DNA of 61,909 nt from a virus: the IMG/VR virus record IMGVR_UViG_3300034073_004033, positions 1 to 61,909 of that record. The stretch is one strand, 5' to 3'. Below the pieces are notes generated by a model. That model saw only the letters and a program-made list of their open reading frames with translations. It ran no database searches and was not told the origin of the DNA. The translations under genes were made by a program, and so were the position numbers. Below, in pieces: positions 35,801-43,975 of the stretch. Each line of letters opens with the position of its first letter. Positions within the stretch are counted from its first letter, which is position 1.

Positions 35801-38800
35801 GAGCAAGGGCGAAGCCTCCTGCTTGACCAGCAGCCCCTAATCTTTGCCCAGCTGTTCCTGCTTGAGCTTTTTTGACTTGATTTCTAGCGGCTCGAATTTC
35901 ATCTGCACTTTGTTTTCTAGAAGCTCTAAAAGCTGCTGGAGAATCGTAATTAATATTGGCTTTTGCTTGTTCTCTAGCATTTGCTAAATTAACTTTCGCA
36001 CTATTAACATTAGATCTTGTTAGTTCGGCTAAAGATTGTTTATACTGTTGACCAGCCCCTTGCAAACCAAAAGCTAGAAATCCTAATTGTGTTACTACTG
36101 CTGTTACAGCCGTAGCTAAATCTGAACCTTGAACGTCTTGATCTGCAAGTGCGAAATTAGGAATATAACCACTAGCAAAACCTTTACTACGCATTGCGCT
36201 TTTTCTTGCGCTTTTTGTTGGCTCATCACGTTTATTAAATACTCCAATACCCATTGGATTTACGCTTGTTAAGGCTTTTTCTTGTGCAAGATAAATTTGG
36301 TTTTTCGGAATACCAGCTGCTCGCTCTCGACTAACTGCGTCTTGAAGAGCCGCAAAATTTGGTATATAGCCAGAAGCTTTTCCACGAAAGCCTCTTGTTA
36401 AACCACGCTCACGTAATTCTCTTCCAGTTAAACCTCTTTTTACTTTTGCTCCCCCAAACCCAAATTCTTCTCTTAATATTTTTTTTCTAAAACTTGTTAC
36501 AGAATCTCCGCCAGTTGTTGCTTTAAAATCCGCTTTTACAATACCACCAATTCCAAATAAGCTTTGAATTTTTTCTATTCCTTTTCCAGCGCGAACATCA
36601 AAATCACCAGCTCCAGTATTAGATCTAGCAGCTTCATAACCTAGAGCTGTAGTTATTCCAACTTCAAAGGCCGCGCCAATTGCACTTAAAATAGCACCTT
36701 TAGCGCCTTTAGCAGATTGAAATCCTTTTTCTAAATCAGATGGAGAAATTGGTTTTCCTGGGGGCGCTAATTTTTTAGTATAACTTGCGGTTCTATTTAA
36801 AACACTTTGATATATTTGATTTTCTAATTTATTACTAGCTTCAGCTTCTCCAATTAATTTTGGCCCATAAGCTGTTTGTGGTGGAAATATATATTTAATG
36901 TTATTTGCTGTATCAGTAACTACGCCACCAGGAATTGGCTTATCAGGTGTTGATAATCTACCAGGAGCAGTAGAAGGAATTAGATATCCATATTTTTTAG
37001 CTCCCGATACTATTACTTCTTTAGCAGTTTGAGTACCTTTTTGAAAATTAGGAATAAATCCTTTGCCGTAAGTTGGAATTACTGCCGAATCTCCGTTTTT
37101 ACCAAAATTAGTAATCTCAATCTCACGATTGTTTTTTATAAACTTTTTACCATCAATCGTTCCTTTGCTCATTTGAGCTTTAGGATTTTTTGCTCCTAAA
37201 GTTCTAGCTAATAGTTCTTCACGAGCAAAATCATCTTTGGCAAAATTTGGAATATAACCAGTAGCTCTTCCTGGTCTTCCAGTAGGTACAACTGGGACAC
37301 CACCAGAAACACGAACGCCAGCTCCAGCAAAAGCTTTTGAAATTTGTGTTGCGATAACAGCTTGTTTTTGTAGTTCAACAGTTTGTTGTTGCAAATTAGC
37401 TAATAATTGATTAGCGGCAGCATTTAGACCTTTTTCACCTTGTAAAGCAAGCTGTAATAATTTGGGATTATTCGATAAAATTTGGTTAATACTTGCTTGT
37501 AAATCTCTTTGCTGTGTTGCCGCAGTGTTTAAACCTAAAAGTTGTTTAACACTTCCAGTAGCAAAACTTGCTAAATCTTTAAATAATTTTAATAAAACGC
37601 CACCAATTAATACCAAACCTGGACCAGCAATAAATTGGCCTAATCCGTCTAGAATTCCTCTACCTAGTACAGTACCGAATCCTTGAGCATCACTTTCGTT
37701 AAATCCTGCAAGTAATTGATTTGTCCCCCCAACCAATCTTTCAATAGATGGCCCAAATAATCTTTCACCGCCAACGGCAGCCAATTGTCTTGCATTTTCT
37801 TGAAGAGCATTTAATTGAGCCGCATAAGTTTTATTTAATTCTTCATTTCTTCTAACAGCTTGGTCTGTAGCATTCGCAGAAACATTTAAGGCATTATTAT
37901 AAATCGAATATTCTTTTCCTAAATCAGCTAAAGCAGCTTTTAAAATGTTAATTTGGAATACGCCACCGACCTGTTCTGCAACATATGCTTGTTGTTGTGA
38001 TCCAAGAGTATCATAGACTCTACCCAAATCTTGAAGAAGTTGAATTGTTGATTTTATTTGTCCTCCAGCACCAACAGTCTCAACACCCAAACTTTCTAAT
38101 AAGCTTACAACCTTAGTTCTTTGCAATCTAGTAAAAATTGTTTTAAAAGAGTTACCAATAACAGCCCCGCCACGAGCAGTTGTTTGTTGTGCAGCTGTAA
38201 CAATAGCTATTAATTCATTTAATGAGACTCCTGATTGAGCAGCGCTACTACCAACACGGGCAACTGCGTCCGCAAGATCTGCAGAACTAACAGCGAAAGC
38301 TGCATCTACAGTTGCAAATTTATTGACAACCTCAGTCGCACTAACAGCTTGGCTAGCAAATGAATTTACTGCCGCAGTAAGAGCTTCAACACTCTTAACC
38401 GTATCCAAACCACTCAAACGTGATAAAATAAGCGCTTCACTTGTTCTCTTAAGAGTTTCTTCTACACCAAGACCTTGACGAGAGAATTCTGTTGCAGCTT
38501 CTGCTACAGCTTGAAAAGTTTGTCCTGTATTTCTAGCAATATTAAAAAGTTCTCCACCAAATTTTTGCAACTCTTTTGTTGAAACATTAAGAATAACATT
38601 GATATCTTGTAAAGACTTTTGGACTTCAACGACTGAAGTTAAAAGTGCTGTAAAAGCTCTTTCTACTCCAAATATAATACCAGCACTTGCTCCGAAGGCA
38701 ATAACACGAGCATTTGAAGCATCTAATGATTTATTAAATTCATTAACCTGTCCTGTAATCCGACCAAGAGGTTGATCGCCCTTAGTTTTTAAATTAATAT

Positions 38801-38882
38801 TATATACCTTATTGACAGTCTTTTGTATATCCCTGTCTAAACGCCTAGTATCTCCACCAATATCTAAATTAATAGCAGCCAT
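32880..38882 (-). CDS. Tail tape measure protein with an embedded PD-(D/E)XK nuclease-like domain
   Basis: At 2000 residues this is the longest gene. Residues about 40-400 match phage tape measure proteins (helical, with ASNARVIAFGASAGIIFGVE, then SAAQSGVSLNELIAIVTAAQ and NSFKTIFTRLQRTKVVSLLE). Hydrophobic stretches around 405-440 and 1030-1090 fit membrane insertion during DNA entry. The motif GYIPNFA or close variants occurs at 542, 608, 838 and 905. Between the second and third copies lies a globular region with E740, D760/D762 (GDFDV) and D785-F-K787 (VKADFKAT), the residue order of PD-(D/E)XK nucleases. The rest is long coiled coil with a low-complexity Asn/Thr/Gln region before the C-terminus. 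Protein length should set tail length. AAGGATTAAGG precedes the start. Confidence 0.92.
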   Translation of the reverse strand: MAAINLDIGGDTRRLDRDIQKTVNKVYNINLKTKGDQPLGRITGQVNEFNKSLDASNARVIAFGASAGIIFGVERAFTALLTSVVEVQKSLQDINVILNVSTKELQKFGGELFNIARNTGQTFQAVAEAATEFSRQGLGVEETLKRTSEALILSRLSGLDTVKSVEALTAAVNSFASQAVSATEVVNKFATVDAAFAVSSADLADAVARVGSSAAQSGVSLNELIAIVTAAQQTTARGGAVIGNSFKTIFTRLQRTKVVSLLESLGVETVGAGGQIKSTIQLLQDLGRVYDTLGSQQQAYVAEQVGGVFQINILKAALADLGKEYSIYNNALNVSANATDQAVRRNEELNKTYAAQLNALQENARQLAAVGGERLFGPSIERLVGGTNQLLAGFNESDAQGFGTVLGRGILDGLGQFIAGPGLVLIGGVLLKLFKDLASFATGSVKQLLGLNTAATQQRDLQASINQILSNNPKLLQLALQGEKGLNAAANQLLANLQQQTVELQKQAVIATQISKAFAGAGVRVSGGVPVVPTGRPGRATGYIPNFAKDDFAREELLARTLGAKNPKAQMSKGTIDGKKFIKNNREIEITNFGKNGDSAVIPTYGKGFIPNFQKGTQTAKEVIVSGAKKYGYLIPSTAPGRLSTPDKPIPGGVVTDTANNIKYIFPPQTAYGPKLIGEAEASNKLENQIYQSVLNRTASYTKKLAPPGKPISPSDLEKGFQSAKGAKGAILSAIGAAFEVGITTALGYEAARSNTGAGDFDVRAGKGIEKIQSLFGIGGIVKADFKATTGGDSVTSFRKKILREEFGFGGAKVKRGLTGRELRERGLTRGFRGKASGYIPNFAALQDAVSRERAAGIPKNQIYLAQEKALTSVNPMGIGVFNKRDEPTKSARKSAMRSKGFASGYIPNFALADQDVQGSDLATAVTAVVTQLGFLAFGLQGAGQQYKQSLAELTRSNVNSAKVNLANAREQAKANINYDSPAAFRASRKQSADEIRAARNQVKKAQAGTAGQRLGAAGQAGGFALALGGPIIAETLKNIIGQETAGARRGGEVVSAAGEIAGFAGTGAVFGPVGAAVGTVVGSLLTIPKIVSSFASDFPELSQSAKKAGEELTKFSDSGAKLLASFETLQQGLEDPSTSQEVINKASEEYAKILSGLSAEDQKRLSAAAKTGQLETEYAKVLAEKTAELQSREAAADLGQVTGDVESRNFLRNAAGVLNYTGIGAISEFSKALNGPSLQDYIDYYLPSETGVGTQASRTNMSVFGQAVTQGRTGQDAIDALQKAGGIDFVKQLNQIQTGDVGALEALLNKVIPEQEGKADIVAQFIAQANNNAQDFQNVVGDLGQSFIQNTEKAKNAKTAADELAAATQDEAVKKKAATEATAKIIENLERNIRVAQFAAESERKLARSREQFARQEIFADRFTRKTETAATIVGPEAPLAEAFALREQIAGIAQSQIEGIENIKFSFVDTINSSINDAFKDATGETIGGARQDGTSKDITKTNDQLSVQAFQQTRAFKEVQSVLNQYLQSSGTINLETLLAQIDSKLADANVNAETRTKISTQLKEESSKVNSEIKLLKQESVQSFKKLAKEQLQRILIQKISQAQAFGGGIDEFLNPKEPGQGVFDKVLESTKAFDQFQGQQVDFRFDYRQGTNDFRYQYGAAQRARQEMAPEFGREALKLIGNLQSFTGYTPDPTGKAYQAGIAGVEEFLRRQVTELQTVAKSSETPQIVRDEINAALQTIPELGGLKTIAQLQVARQTGALDETQFEAITKKYQDPVLQALKERAVQMGAQTPEAKIILDEVAKLARERITTEGNEPTVEAINTTNSILNDILISPGINGKRSNDVDAVLDRLFNKNPQTTTGNINKPVQEKPEMFAQQEAALNTNTGALNNLTGGIESLRNIIANLQTSFETANATQTNNANTNTGAQPNIQTTTSAPVNVTVQAQGGGDIAAAVGEAVQNAIPTIIEKVRVALGQKVPPKASSNITPREARGG

Positions 38883-38912
38883 TATATTCCTTAATCCTTT
38901 ATGTACAATTAA

Positions 38913-38918
38913 TTACAC
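38913..38918 (-). promoter_or_regulatory. GTGTAA element before the tape measure gene
   Basis: GTGTAATTAATTGTACATAAAGG lies in the 39-nt gap between the chaperone-position gene and the tape measure gene, with AAGG motifs before the ATG at 38882. The layout is the same as at 22289 and 41015. Confidence 0.4.
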
Positions 38919-38921
38919 ATT

Positions 38922-39944
38922 TTAATTATTTTCGCGCGCTTTGAAATATTCTGATTTTTCAAGAACTCCACCTTTTTCTTTAGCTAGTTCTAATAGACTT
39001 TTACCATGTAATTTTTCGACTTTTACTCCAATTTTATCTAAATCATCTTTTGTTGCCCCGACAGGGCTTGTAACTAAATTGGAGCTACTAGTTTTAGACC
39101 TTTTATTTTTTGATTTAATACTTGTATCTTTTGATTGGTTATCAATCCACATTACAAGCTTTTCAGGATCATTTAATATATCATCGGGAACTGATTTTCC
39201 AGACTCATTGTAATTTTTTACAATATTCTTATACATTTTCCCATACAATAAAATATCTATTTGATATTTAGTACAACCAGTGGTTGCTTTGCCCCAAAAA
39301 CTATAAGCGTCATCATTTAAATAAACTAAATTCTGAAAAAACCCTGTTGCAGCTACTTTCTTTATATTATCATGATTAAATATTTCTGAATACGTTTCAA
39401 AGGCATTTTTAATATTTTTTAAAGACTCCTCATTTAAATCATAATATTCATCCCTAGTAACGAAAAGCTTTTCAGTAAAAGTGGGATTTTTATAAGTAAA
39501 AAATCTCAATAATTCTTCGGTCAATTTACTATTAGCATAATCTTCTAAAGAATAACCAACAATTTCTCGACGTTCTTTTGTATAAGTAATTAAAATAGAT
39601 TCATTTTGTTTTATTTGTTTATCTATTTCTATTCTTTGAGATGGGTATAATAATTTATCTCTTGTTTTAAATAAATTTTGAATGGTCTTTTTAAGAAAAT
39701 TTATTTTAGACTCGTTTTCTGATGACCACCAACCATTTTTAATGGCTTCATTTAATTTATCAGATTCTGATTCCAGACCTTTTTTACGTCCTTCTGATAA
39801 AAAAATATCGTAACTTGAATAAGTAGAAAAATGCTCTGCTAACGTTGGGTGTTTAAAATAAATTATAGAATTATTAACTATAGATTGTGAAAATCCTTTA
39901 CATATTTCACTATATATTCTTCCATATTCAGATTGTTTGTCCAC
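38922..39944 (-). CDS. Protein in tail-assembly-chaperone position (second gene)
   Basis: The 340-residue protein starts at a GTG 1 nt after the TAA of the upstream gene; no earlier in-frame start exists because a TAG lies 8 codons upstream. It is helical and charged, with WWSSENESKINFLKKTIQNL, a basic serine-rich linker near 270-290 (KSKNKRSKTSSSN) and a C-terminal helix ending KSEYFKARENN. Lying directly before the tape measure, it occupies the place of a tail assembly chaperone, which in many phages is made by frameshifting. Here the frames are related by +1, and no slippery heptamer is seen, so independent initiation is more likely. Confidence 0.5.
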   Translation of the reverse strand: MDKQSEYGRIYSEICKGFSQSIVNNSIIYFKHPTLAEHFSTYSSYDIFLSEGRKKGLESESDKLNEAIKNGWWSSENESKINFLKKTIQNLFKTRDKLLYPSQRIEIDKQIKQNESILITYTKERREIVGYSLEDYANSKLTEELLRFFTYKNPTFTEKLFVTRDEYYDLNEESLKNIKNAFETYSEIFNHDNIKKVAATGFFQNLVYLNDDAYSFWGKATTGCTKYQIDILLYGKMYKNIVKNYNESGKSVPDDILNDPEKLVMWIDNQSKDTSIKSKNKRSKTSSSNLVTSPVGATKDDLDKIGVKVEKLHGKSLLELAKEKGGVLEKSEYFKARENN

Positions 39945-39945
39945 A

Positions 39946-40752
39946 TTATTCGGATTTGATTTCTTCTATAATAGAAATTTTTTCTTCAACTTTAATTTCT
40001 TCTACTTCAGTTTTTTGTTCTTTTTTATCTTGTTCTTGCGGTTCAATTTTATTCTCTTTTATAAAATTTTCATCAAAGATTTTAAAATCATCTACAGAAT
40101 CAGCGCGCCCCAAAAACCAAAGAGTAATAAGATACATGAATCTACGAACAACACCTAGTAAAAACTCATATTTATTTTCTTCTTCTTCAAAACTATCATA
40201 TTGAATTAATTTTTCTTCAAATGATTCACCTTTAAAAATAGGACTATATTCTTCAGCATTTTTTTCATAAGCTAAGTTCATTACCCACCATAAAATGGCT
40301 CTATTACGAGCTTTTGCTTCTGCGGTATTTTCAAAAATAGCAATTTGAGATGCTTCGAAATTTTGAATATCTTTTCTAATTTCATCTAATTGGTCAATTA
40401 ATTCTTTTGAACGTAATTTTTCAGCTTCAGTCCTATCTCCATCTCCTTTAATCAAAATAGATTGTAATTCAAATGATGAATCCCTAAATTTCAAAAGTAA
40501 TTTACCATATTCTTCACGCTCTTGATCGCTAATACTACCACCGCCATTAGATAAAATGGTTCCCCATGCTGCTTTTGGTAAAACACCAGCTTTAGCAAAT
40601 CTTGAAGTTTCAGCCGCATAGAAAAGTTCGCCATCTTCACGTAAGCGACGATTTGGTTTTAATATTGCAAATTTTTTTGTGAGAGTATCTTGTGATCCGT
40701 CATCTTTTTTTATAACATTTTTAGCATCAAATTCGTATAACCATTTATTCAT
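39946..40752 (-). CDS. Protein in tail-assembly-chaperone position (first gene)
   Basis: The 268-residue protein starts MNKWLYEFDAKNVIKKDDGS, has KKFAILKPNRRLREDGELFYAAE (a pattern of phage structural-assembly proteins), a long charged helix around 100-140 and an acidic Glu/Lys-rich tail (EQKTEVEEIKVEEKISIIEE). It lies between the tail tube and tape measure regions. A chaperone role is inferred from position and helical acidic composition; no family motif is certain. Confidence 0.5.
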   Translation of the reverse strand: MNKWLYEFDAKNVIKKDDGSQDTLTKKFAILKPNRRLREDGELFYAAETSRFAKAGVLPKAAWGTILSNGGGSISDQEREEYGKLLLKFRDSSFELQSILIKGDGDRTEAEKLRSKELIDQLDEIRKDIQNFEASQIAIFENTAEAKARNRAILWWVMNLAYEKNAEEYSPIFKGESFEEKLIQYDSFEEEENKYEFLLGVVRRFMYLITLWFLGRADSVDDFKIFDENFIKENKIEPQEQDKKEQKTEVEEIKVEEKISIIEEIKSE

Positions 40753-40761
40753 ATATTTATA

Positions 40762-40986
40762 TTATTTATCCTTTAATTTAAAATCAAAATTATCTAGTTC
40801 TTGTTCTATATTTCTATAACAATTATTGCCATAATCAAGAACACGCTTTCTTAATCTTTGGAATTCATCTTCTGTAATTTTGTCTTCGCTTTTAAGGTCT
40901 TCAAGAGTATATAAAAAACTTAAATAGAGTTTTTTAACGTCTCTATAAACGAATCCTTTAACAAGATCATTTAAATCAATATTCAT
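40762..40986 (-). CDS. Small hypothetical protein
   Basis: The 74-residue helical protein begins MNIDLNDLVKGFVYRDVKKL and has a charged C-terminal helix (NIEQELDNFDFKLKDK). A strong AAAGG directly precedes the ATG. It is the first gene after the terminator behind the tail tube and is preceded by a GTGTAA element, so it probably opens the tape-measure transcription unit. Function unknown; tail assembly is likely from position. Confidence 0.6.
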   Translation of the reverse strand: MNIDLNDLVKGFVYRDVKKLYLSFLYTLEDLKSEDKITEDEFQRLRKRVLDYGNNCYRNIEQELDNFDFKLKDK

Positions 40987-41014
40987 CCTTTACAAACCTT
41001 TTGCCTATTTTAAA

Positions 41015-41020
41015 TTACAC
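41015..41020 (-). promoter_or_regulatory. GTGTAA element after the tail-tube terminator
   Basis: GTGTAATTTAAAATAGGC begins just downstream of the terminator hairpin and its T tract, 28 nt before the ATG at 40986. A promoter immediately after a terminator is the expected layout for a new transcription unit. Confidence 0.5.
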
Positions 41021-41025
41021 TTCAT

Positions 41026-41055
41026 AAAAAAAATGGGCACCCGAAGGTGCCCATT
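41026..41055 (-). terminator. Rho-independent terminator after the tail tube gene
   Basis: A perfect 10-bp stem (aatgggcacc with ggtgcccatt) closes a four-base loop (cgaa; 41042-41045) and on the minus strand is followed by a run of eight T. It lies 24 nt after the tail tube stop codon. It is GC-rich against an AT-rich background, so it should be efficient. Confidence 0.9.
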
Positions 41056-41078
41056 AAGTTTTATTTTTAATAAAATAA

Positions 41079-42182
41079 TTAAGCGGTAATGCTACCAGAG
41101 ATAAAGATACCTTTTTCGATATCTTGAGGTCCAGAAAGCTGAACTTCATATGTTGCTGTCATTGTAGCATTATCACCAATTGCGCTTGAGAAGCTTTGTG
41201 AAACTAATTTAGCGCCTTTGAAAACATAAGCAATTGCTGTTGGTTTATTTACAGAACAACCTGGCTCTTTCATAAGAATTGTGAAATTCTTTAATGTTTC
41301 ACTACAAAGGATATCGGCTAAGTTACCATTTTTAAGGTCTCCTACTTCGGCATTAACTTCTAAAGTTGCTGTAACTGGGAAGTCAATTTCACGAGAAAAC
41401 GCAAAACGGTTTCCAAGTTTTTGAAGCGGGGTACGAGCGAGATCGAAAGAAAGTGTAAAATCTTGAACTTTCAAATCTGTTTCTTGGAAACCAATTGTAC
41501 TATCAGCTGGAAGATTAAATACAATATCTCCAGGTTGTAATGCCGTTGGGATTCCAGCCCCAGTAATTGCCGTAGCCTGTGGCAATTTGAAAAAGCTTCC
41601 TGTAATATTTAAGCCATCAACTGGGTTTACTGCTGGAATTACTTCGTTACCAGTAGCATTACCATATATACGGATATTTAAACCTTCAATTTCGATATCT
41701 GCTGTAGCAATTTCACCAACAGCAGCATTGACACTATATGAAGTTAAGAATCCGTTTCCGACACCAATAACACCAGTATTTGCGCCAGCATATAGAGCTG
41801 CATCATTACCTTCATCAGCAATTAAAAGATAATAATTTTTTTCGTCAGTGGCTTTTGTAAGTAAACCAGAAATACAAGAACGAAGATTTGCTTCGGCAGT
41901 ACCACTTGGATATACGTTTAATCCTAAAAATTTTTCATTTTGACCATTAGTTACATAATAAGAAAAACTAGCTGTTACATCTGGATTTTCTGTTTCAATA
42001 CGGTCAATAGCAGCTAAGTTACCAAACTGGTTAACGTCCGTGAAATTACGTGTAAAATCTTCGTCAAAATTTTGAACACGAGAAAGTTGTTTTACATCGT
42101 TTACACCAGTTTGCATTCCAGTCGCAGAAACTTGGCTTGCATAAAGAGCTAATACTTGATAAATTGTTCTATTTCTTGCCAT
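41079..42182 (-). CDS. Tail tube protein (putative)
   Basis: The 367-residue protein has alternating beta-strand segments (VTASFSYYVTNGQNEKFLGL, NGFLTSYSVNAAVGEIATAD, FPVTATLEVNAEVGDLKNG, MTATYEVQLSGPQ), typical of long-tailed phage tube proteins. It ends KGIFISGSITA. Base composition is more GC-rich than the fibre genes, as in the capsid gene, and the gene has its own strong terminator, both signs of high expression. It precedes the tape measure region in transcription order. TTATAAGT overlaps the start region, and CTGTAA lies 9 nt upstream of the ATG, a variant of the late element. Confidence 0.75.
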   Translation of the reverse strand: MARNRTIYQVLALYASQVSATGMQTGVNDVKQLSRVQNFDEDFTRNFTDVNQFGNLAAIDRIETENPDVTASFSYYVTNGQNEKFLGLNVYPSGTAEANLRSCISGLLTKATDEKNYYLLIADEGNDAALYAGANTGVIGVGNGFLTSYSVNAAVGEIATADIEIEGLNIRIYGNATGNEVIPAVNPVDGLNITGSFFKLPQATAITGAGIPTALQPGDIVFNLPADSTIGFQETDLKVQDFTLSFDLARTPLQKLGNRFAFSREIDFPVTATLEVNAEVGDLKNGNLADILCSETLKNFTILMKEPGCSVNKPTAIAYVFKGAKLVSQSFSSAIGDNATMTATYEVQLSGPQDIEKGIFISGSITA

Positions 42183-42233
42183 ACTTATAATTACAGCTCA
42201 TTTTTATTAAAGACACTAGTTATTTATTATTAA

Positions 42234-43397
42234 TTAAATTATCTGATTAACTTTTGGAACAGGTAAATATTGACTATTAATAGTATACCAATTATTTACC
42301 ATCCAAGGATATAATACATCCTCTGGACTCCAATAAATTGCATCTAATCCATTTTCCGCAAAATCAAAAATATTCCATTGATTTTCAAACCATGCTATAA
42401 ACCAGTTTCCATTTCCATCTTTATTATAATAAGGTTTTCCTTGGAATTCTGTAGTGTATACAAATGTTCCATTTAGATTTGGCCATCCACCATTTTGAAC
42501 ATCAACGCTTGATAATAACCCAGGAACAATTTGTGCTGGTTCTTGATCATAAACTCTAGGATATCTTAAATCAGATAATTCAAAATCAACGAGAGCCGCA
42601 ACACATTTTTTATTAATTTTTGCATTATCGATTTCATCTAATTTTGAAACAGTAACTTTATCAATATAAACAAGACTATTTGATGGTTGATTTTTACATA
42701 AATTAATATAATTAAAATTATTACTTAATTTAAAATCACCAAAATAATTAAATGGAAAATCATCAGGATTCAAGACAGGAAAAACTTTTCTTGCGCTATC
42801 ACTTAAAATAGAAATAAGACCATCTAATGAAAAACTATTTGAGGCTAATACAATACAACGTACCATTGTTTCTGTAGAATCTTCCCCACCGAAAGCAAAA
42901 GGAACATTTTCTCCCATCCTATGCTTAATAAAAATACATGGATATGGTGTATCTAAATAACCTAAAGCACCTGTTACTTGTGTTACTTTTGGAGTGACAT
43001 TATAAGCTTTTTCAAAAAGTAATTTTTCCTCACGTTCATCAGTATAATAAATATTATATTCTTTAAAACTATAAGTTGCAGTGACATTATTAGAATTTAA
43101 TCCACTATTTAAAATTGCACGTCCTTTATTAAAATCAATTTTTAGCCCACTTACCCCACGATCTATAAAATTACCATTAACAAAAATCCCAGAAGAAATA
43201 TTCGCATTAGGAACACTACTATCGTATACCCATTGACGGAATGGAGATCCATATATAGAATTATTTGGAAAATTTGGATCAGGAGAATTATAAAGTTTAC
43301 CGCTATAATTTATAAAAGCCTCTCCCCTCGTTAGAATTTCATGATCTAACCATAAATAAAAACTGGACATTAGATTTGTAATATAACTAGCTTTCAT
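42234..43397 (-). CDS. Head-tail or tail-completion structural protein
   Basis: The 387-residue protein begins MKASYITNLMSSFYLWLDHE, contains NSIYGSPFRQWVYDSSVPNA, GVSGLKIDFNKGRAIL and VPFAFGGEDSTETMVRCIVL, and ends in an aromatic-rich segment. This arrangement resembles large phage neck or tail-terminator-type proteins, but no named family was recognised. The start shares a TAATG junction with the preceding gene. Located between the connector genes and the tail tube, it is probably part of the neck. Confidence 0.55.
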   Translation of the reverse strand: MKASYITNLMSSFYLWLDHEILTRGEAFINYSGKLYNSPDPNFPNNSIYGSPFRQWVYDSSVPNANISSGIFVNGNFIDRGVSGLKIDFNKGRAILNSGLNSNNVTATYSFKEYNIYYTDEREEKLLFEKAYNVTPKVTQVTGALGYLDTPYPCIFIKHRMGENVPFAFGGEDSTETMVRCIVLASNSFSLDGLISILSDSARKVFPVLNPDDFPFNYFGDFKLSNNFNYINLCKNQPSNSLVYIDKVTVSKLDEIDNAKINKKCVAALVDFELSDLRYPRVYDQEPAQIVPGLLSSVDVQNGGWPNLNGTFVYTTEFQGKPYYNKDGNGNWFIAWFENQWNIFDFAENGLDAIYWSPEDVLYPWMVNNWYTINSQYLPVPKVNQII

Positions 43398-43975
43398 TAT
43401 ATAACCCCCAATCTTTTAAGAAATTTTGTATACATAGGACTAAAATATTTTACAGGACGAAATATACGATTTGAATAATTATATTTTATTTGAATACCAC
43501 CGCCAGAACGAGACCCACTAAAACGTCCATATAAAAAAGAACCTAAACCAGAAATTCCGCGTTCAACATCTAATAGCCAACTACGACCACCTTCCCATGG
43601 TAATCTTGTGACAGCACCAAATTCTTCTTTAGAGGGGATATTAACTTTTATTTCGAAACCATTTTGCGTATCTTTAACTTTACGATCTAATAAAATTTTT
43701 TGTATTAAACGTTTTACTGGTAATGTTGGATTCGATCCTTTATTAAAACCTAAAAATGAAAATAAATTACCATAACCGCCAAGTGTTCCAGATATATTAG
43801 ATGCATTTTCTCCACCATCTAATTCTTGCGTAACAGGGTGTGATTCAAATTCTGCGCGAAATAAAGCCTTTTCTTTTTCTAGTTCTTGTTTAACTAAATT
43901 ACGAACTAAAGTCTTTACGCTTTTACTTTGGAAGACCTCCTTTTTAATAAGTTTTTTATTAATTTTTCCAGCCAT
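43397..43975 (-). CDS. Neck/head-tail joining protein (hypothetical)
   Basis: The 192-residue protein has a basic helical N-terminus (KINKKLIKKEVFQSKSVKTL), a Gly-rich middle (SGTLGGYGNLFSFLGF) and a C-terminal part with LPWEGGRSWLLDVERGISGL and GGGIQIKYNY. It overlaps both neighbours by 1 nt (TAATG). Its position in the connector block suggests a neck or tail-completion role. No family was recognised. Confidence 0.55.
   Translation of the reverse strand: MAGKINKKLIKKEVFQSKSVKTLVRNLVKQELEKEKALFRAEFESHPVTQELDGGENASNISGTLGGYGNLFSFLGFNKGSNPTLPVKRLIQKILLDRKVKDTQNGFEIKVNIPSKEEFGAVTRLPWEGGRSWLLDVERGISGLGSFLYGRFSGSRSGGGIQIKYNYSNRIFRPVKYFSPMYTKFLKRLGVI

Noticed and set aside
35467-35826. 119-residue plus-strand ORF opposite the tape measure gene
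   Set aside because: Ser/Pro/Ala-rich composition is the antisense of Gly/Ala-rich tape measure codons; no start context.
39942-39962. Programmed frameshift between the two chaperone-position genes
   Set aside because: The frames differ by +1, not -1, and no X-XXY-YYZ heptamer is present; a GTG start directly after the stop is simpler.
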